Source of the DNA: CAIKMD01 sp035605975
GTDB lineage: Bacteria > Pseudomonadota > Alphaproteobacteria > ATCC43930 > CGMCC-115725
Direction of reading: 5' to 3'
DNA: 16,401 bases
Assembly: GCA_035605975.1 (NCBI GenBank)
Contig: DATNGG010000076.1
Location: 1-16,401 of the forward strand
This document shows, piece after piece, positions 12,968-16,401 of the stretch. The translations under genes were made by a program, and so were the position numbers. Within the stretch, counting starts at the first letter, position 1, and each line of letters opens with the position of its first letter. Below the pieces are notes generated by a model. That model was not told where the DNA came from. It ran no database searches and was given only the letters and a program-made list of their open reading frames with translations.

Positions 12968-14234
12968 GCCGGCGCAGATGCCAGGTGGCCGCGGCAAGCG
13001 CGAGATTACCCGCGGCGATGGCGAGGAAAATGTCGGTGACGCCGGCGCCGAGCTTCAGCATCAGGGCGCTGCCGAGCCCCGCGCCGACCATGAAGAGGGC
13101 ATTCCACACATTATTGGCGGCGACGATGCGCGCGCGCCGGCTCAGCTCGCTGCGCGCCTGCATGATGGCGTAGAGCGGGACGACGAACACCCCGGCGGCG
13201 AGGGCGGTCGCGAGCAGGTCGAAGGATATCCGCCAATGCTCCGGCCGGCCGAGGAACGCCGTCATGTCGAGCAGCTGCGGCCCCTGGCGCGCGCCGTCCA
13301 CCAGCCAGATATCGCCGGCGAAGATCGCCATCGCCAGCGCCGCGAACGGCACCAGCCGGGCGGTCAGCGTGCCGCGCAAAATCCGGCCCACCAGCATCGA
13401 GCCCGCGCCGATGCCGATCGAATTCATCGTGAGAAAGAGAGTCACGACTTGATTGTCGGCGCCGAGCACGTCCTTGGCGTAGTTCGGAAACTGCGAGACC
13501 AGCGCGACGCCGACGAACCAAAACCAGGAATTGCCGAGGATCGCCCAGCGCACCACCGGATTCTCGCTGGCAAAGCGCATCACGTGCCAGGTCTCGGCGG
13601 CGATATTGGGATTGATGCGCAGCTCCGGCGCGGCGCGGCCCATGCGCGGAATGAGGAGGCTCGCCGCCCATCCGCCGGCGGCAAAGGCCAGCACCGTGGC
13701 GGTGACGATCGCCGGCCCGTTGTCGAGCATGACCATGATGCCGCCGGCGATGGTGCCGATGAGGATGGCGAGGAAGGTCCCGGCCTCGATCACCGCATTG
13801 CCGCCAAGCAGATCCTCCTCGCCCAGGAGCTCGGGCAGGATGCCGTATTTGACCGGGCCGAAGAACGCCGCCTGAATGCCGGCAAGGAACAGCGTCGCGA
13901 GGCCGAAGCCGATGCTGTCGAAGGCGAGGGCGACGCCCGCCAGCGCCATCACGCCGATCTCCCACAGCTTCAGCGCGCTGACGAGGCTGGCCTTCTCGTA
14001 TTTGTCGGCGAGCTGGCCGGCGGTCGCCGAAAAGAGGAAATAGGGCAGGATGAAGAGGGCCGTCGCGATGGTCACGATGATTTCGAGCTGGCTCGAGCTC
14101 GAGGCGTCGCGATAGGCCACCTGGATGATGAGCGCGTTGCGCAAGAGATTGTCGTTGAGGGCGCCGAAGAACTGCGCGAGGAACAGGCCGAGAAGCCTGC
14201 GGCTCGACAGGAGGCGGAACTGGCTCGAGCTCAT
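12954..14234 (-). CDS. LplT-like major facilitator transporter, stand-alone
   Basis: This is an inner-membrane transporter of the major facilitator superfamily that most resembles LplT and the transporter domain of alphaproteobacterial Aas-type fusion proteins. LplT flips lysophospholipids inward for re-acylation. The 426-residue product shows the family hallmarks: AQFFGALNDNLLRNALI (residues 20-36), the loop FSATAGQLADKYEKASLVSA (68-87), and AFFGPVKYGILPEL (123-136) with LLGGNAVIEAGTFLAILIGT (142-161). About 12 hydrophobic segments can be seen. No PlsC acyltransferase or AMP-binding domain is attached, and none lies alongside in the window. The start ATG (14234) is 6 bases after the acylphosphatase stop, so the two are probably cotranscribed. 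Substrate is inferred from family resemblance only. Confidence 0.82.
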   Translation of the reverse strand: MSSSQFRLLSSRRLLGLFLAQFFGALNDNLLRNALIIQVAYRDASSSSQLEIIVTIATALFILPYFLFSATAGQLADKYEKASLVSALKLWEIGVMALAGVALAFDSIGFGLATLFLAGIQAAFFGPVKYGILPELLGEEDLLGGNAVIEAGTFLAILIGTIAGGIMVMLDNGPAIVTATVLAFAAGGWAASLLIPRMGRAAPELRINPNIAAETWHVMRFASENPVVRWAILGNSWFWFVGVALVSQFPNYAKDVLGADNQVVTLFLTMNSIGIGAGSMLVGRILRGTLTARLVPFAALAMAIFAGDIWLVDGARQGPQLLDMTAFLGRPEHWRISFDLLATALAAGVFVVPLYAIMQARSELSRRARIVAANNVWNALFMVGAGLGSALMLKLGAGVTDIFLAIAAGNLALAAATWHLRRQKES

Positions 14235-14240
14235 GCGTGC

Positions 14241-14515
14241 TCAGACCGTCGGAAATTCGCTAAAGCGGGGCGTGCCGTCATCGGCGGCCGGCACCGCCTC
14301 GACGCCTTCGACCCGCGCGGCGGGCGGCCCGCGGCGGCAGTGCTCGACGAGAGCCGCGACCATGTCGGGCTCGCCGATGGCGAGCGCTTCGACGCTGCCG
14401 TCGCGCCGGTTGCGCACCCAGCCGCGCAGGCCGCGGGCGCGCGCCTCGGCGGTGACGAAAGCGCGAAAGCCCACGCCTTGGACGCGGCCGGTGATCGAGA
14501 GATGCAAGGCGATGC

Positions 14516-14519
<4 letters not shown>
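14241..14519 (-). CDS. Acylphosphatase
   Basis: Acylphosphatase hydrolyses carboxyl-phosphate mixed anhydrides such as acetyl phosphate, 1,3-bisphosphoglycerate and carbamoyl phosphate. The 92-residue product matches the family length (90-100). It has both active-site motifs: GRVQGVGFRAFV with catalytic Arg19, and GLRGWVRNRRDGSVEALAIG with catalytic Asn37. The start was chosen at the ATG at 14519-14517, where MSIALHLSITGRVQGVGFR fits the family and the ATG overlaps the pccA stop as ATGA. The frame is open further upstream inside pccA but shows no acylphosphatase similarity there. Overlap with pccA suggests coupled translation; a shared physiological role is inference. Confidence 0.93.

Positions 14520-16401
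<1,882 letters not shown>

Overview
The window is a G+C-rich stretch of an alphaproteobacterial chromosome. It carries the end of the S10 operon and complete spc and alpha ribosomal operons, followed by a short convergent metabolic operon. Four things point to Alphaproteobacteria: adk lies between secY and rpsM, rpmJ is missing there, rpsD is missing between rpsK and rpoA, and the ribosomal and PccA-type protein sequences have a strongly alphaproteobacterial character. A Rhodospirillales-like lineage is plausible, but order or genus cannot be fixed from this window alone.

Region 1 (1-12904, plus strand) reads rplD (5' truncated by the window edge)-rplW-rplB-rpsS-rplV-rpsC-rplP-rpmC-rpsQ-rplN-rplX-rplE-rpsN-rpsH-rplF-rplR-rpsE-rpmD-rplO-secY-adk-rpsM-rpsK-rpoA-rplQ. 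From rplD to adk, genes either overlap by 1-4 bases or lie at most 28 bases apart, so they read as one translationally coupled unit. The largest gap in the cluster is the 95 bases between adk and rpsM. It holds a good sigma70-type promoter (TTGACT-N18-TATAAG) whose -35 box includes the adk stop codon, so rpsM-rpsK-rpoA-rplQ probably have their own start site. A strong intrinsic terminator at 12935-12967 closes the cluster.

Region 2 (12954-16401, minus strand) reads pccA (N-terminus beyond the window edge), a small acylphosphatase gene overlapping it by ATGA, and an LplT-like major facilitator transporter. The last codons of the transporter gene lie inside the ribosomal terminator.

Working together: the plus-strand genes supply 21 ribosomal proteins (one partial), the SecY translocon channel, adenylate kinase and the RNA polymerase alpha subunit, which is the usual growth-rate-linked set. 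The minus-strand genes link propionyl-CoA carboxylation with acyl-phosphate hydrolysis and probable lysophospholipid or related lipid transport.

No mobile element, CRISPR array, tRNA or rRNA was seen, and no gap without a gene exceeds 95 bases. I found no convincing new biological system. The points worth a second look are fine-scale: the embedded promoter, the terminator-stop overlap, a recurring stop/Shine-Dalgarno fusion, basic or disordered tails on L30, S17 and S5, the pccA-acylphosphatase coupling, and the stand-alone LplT-like transporter.
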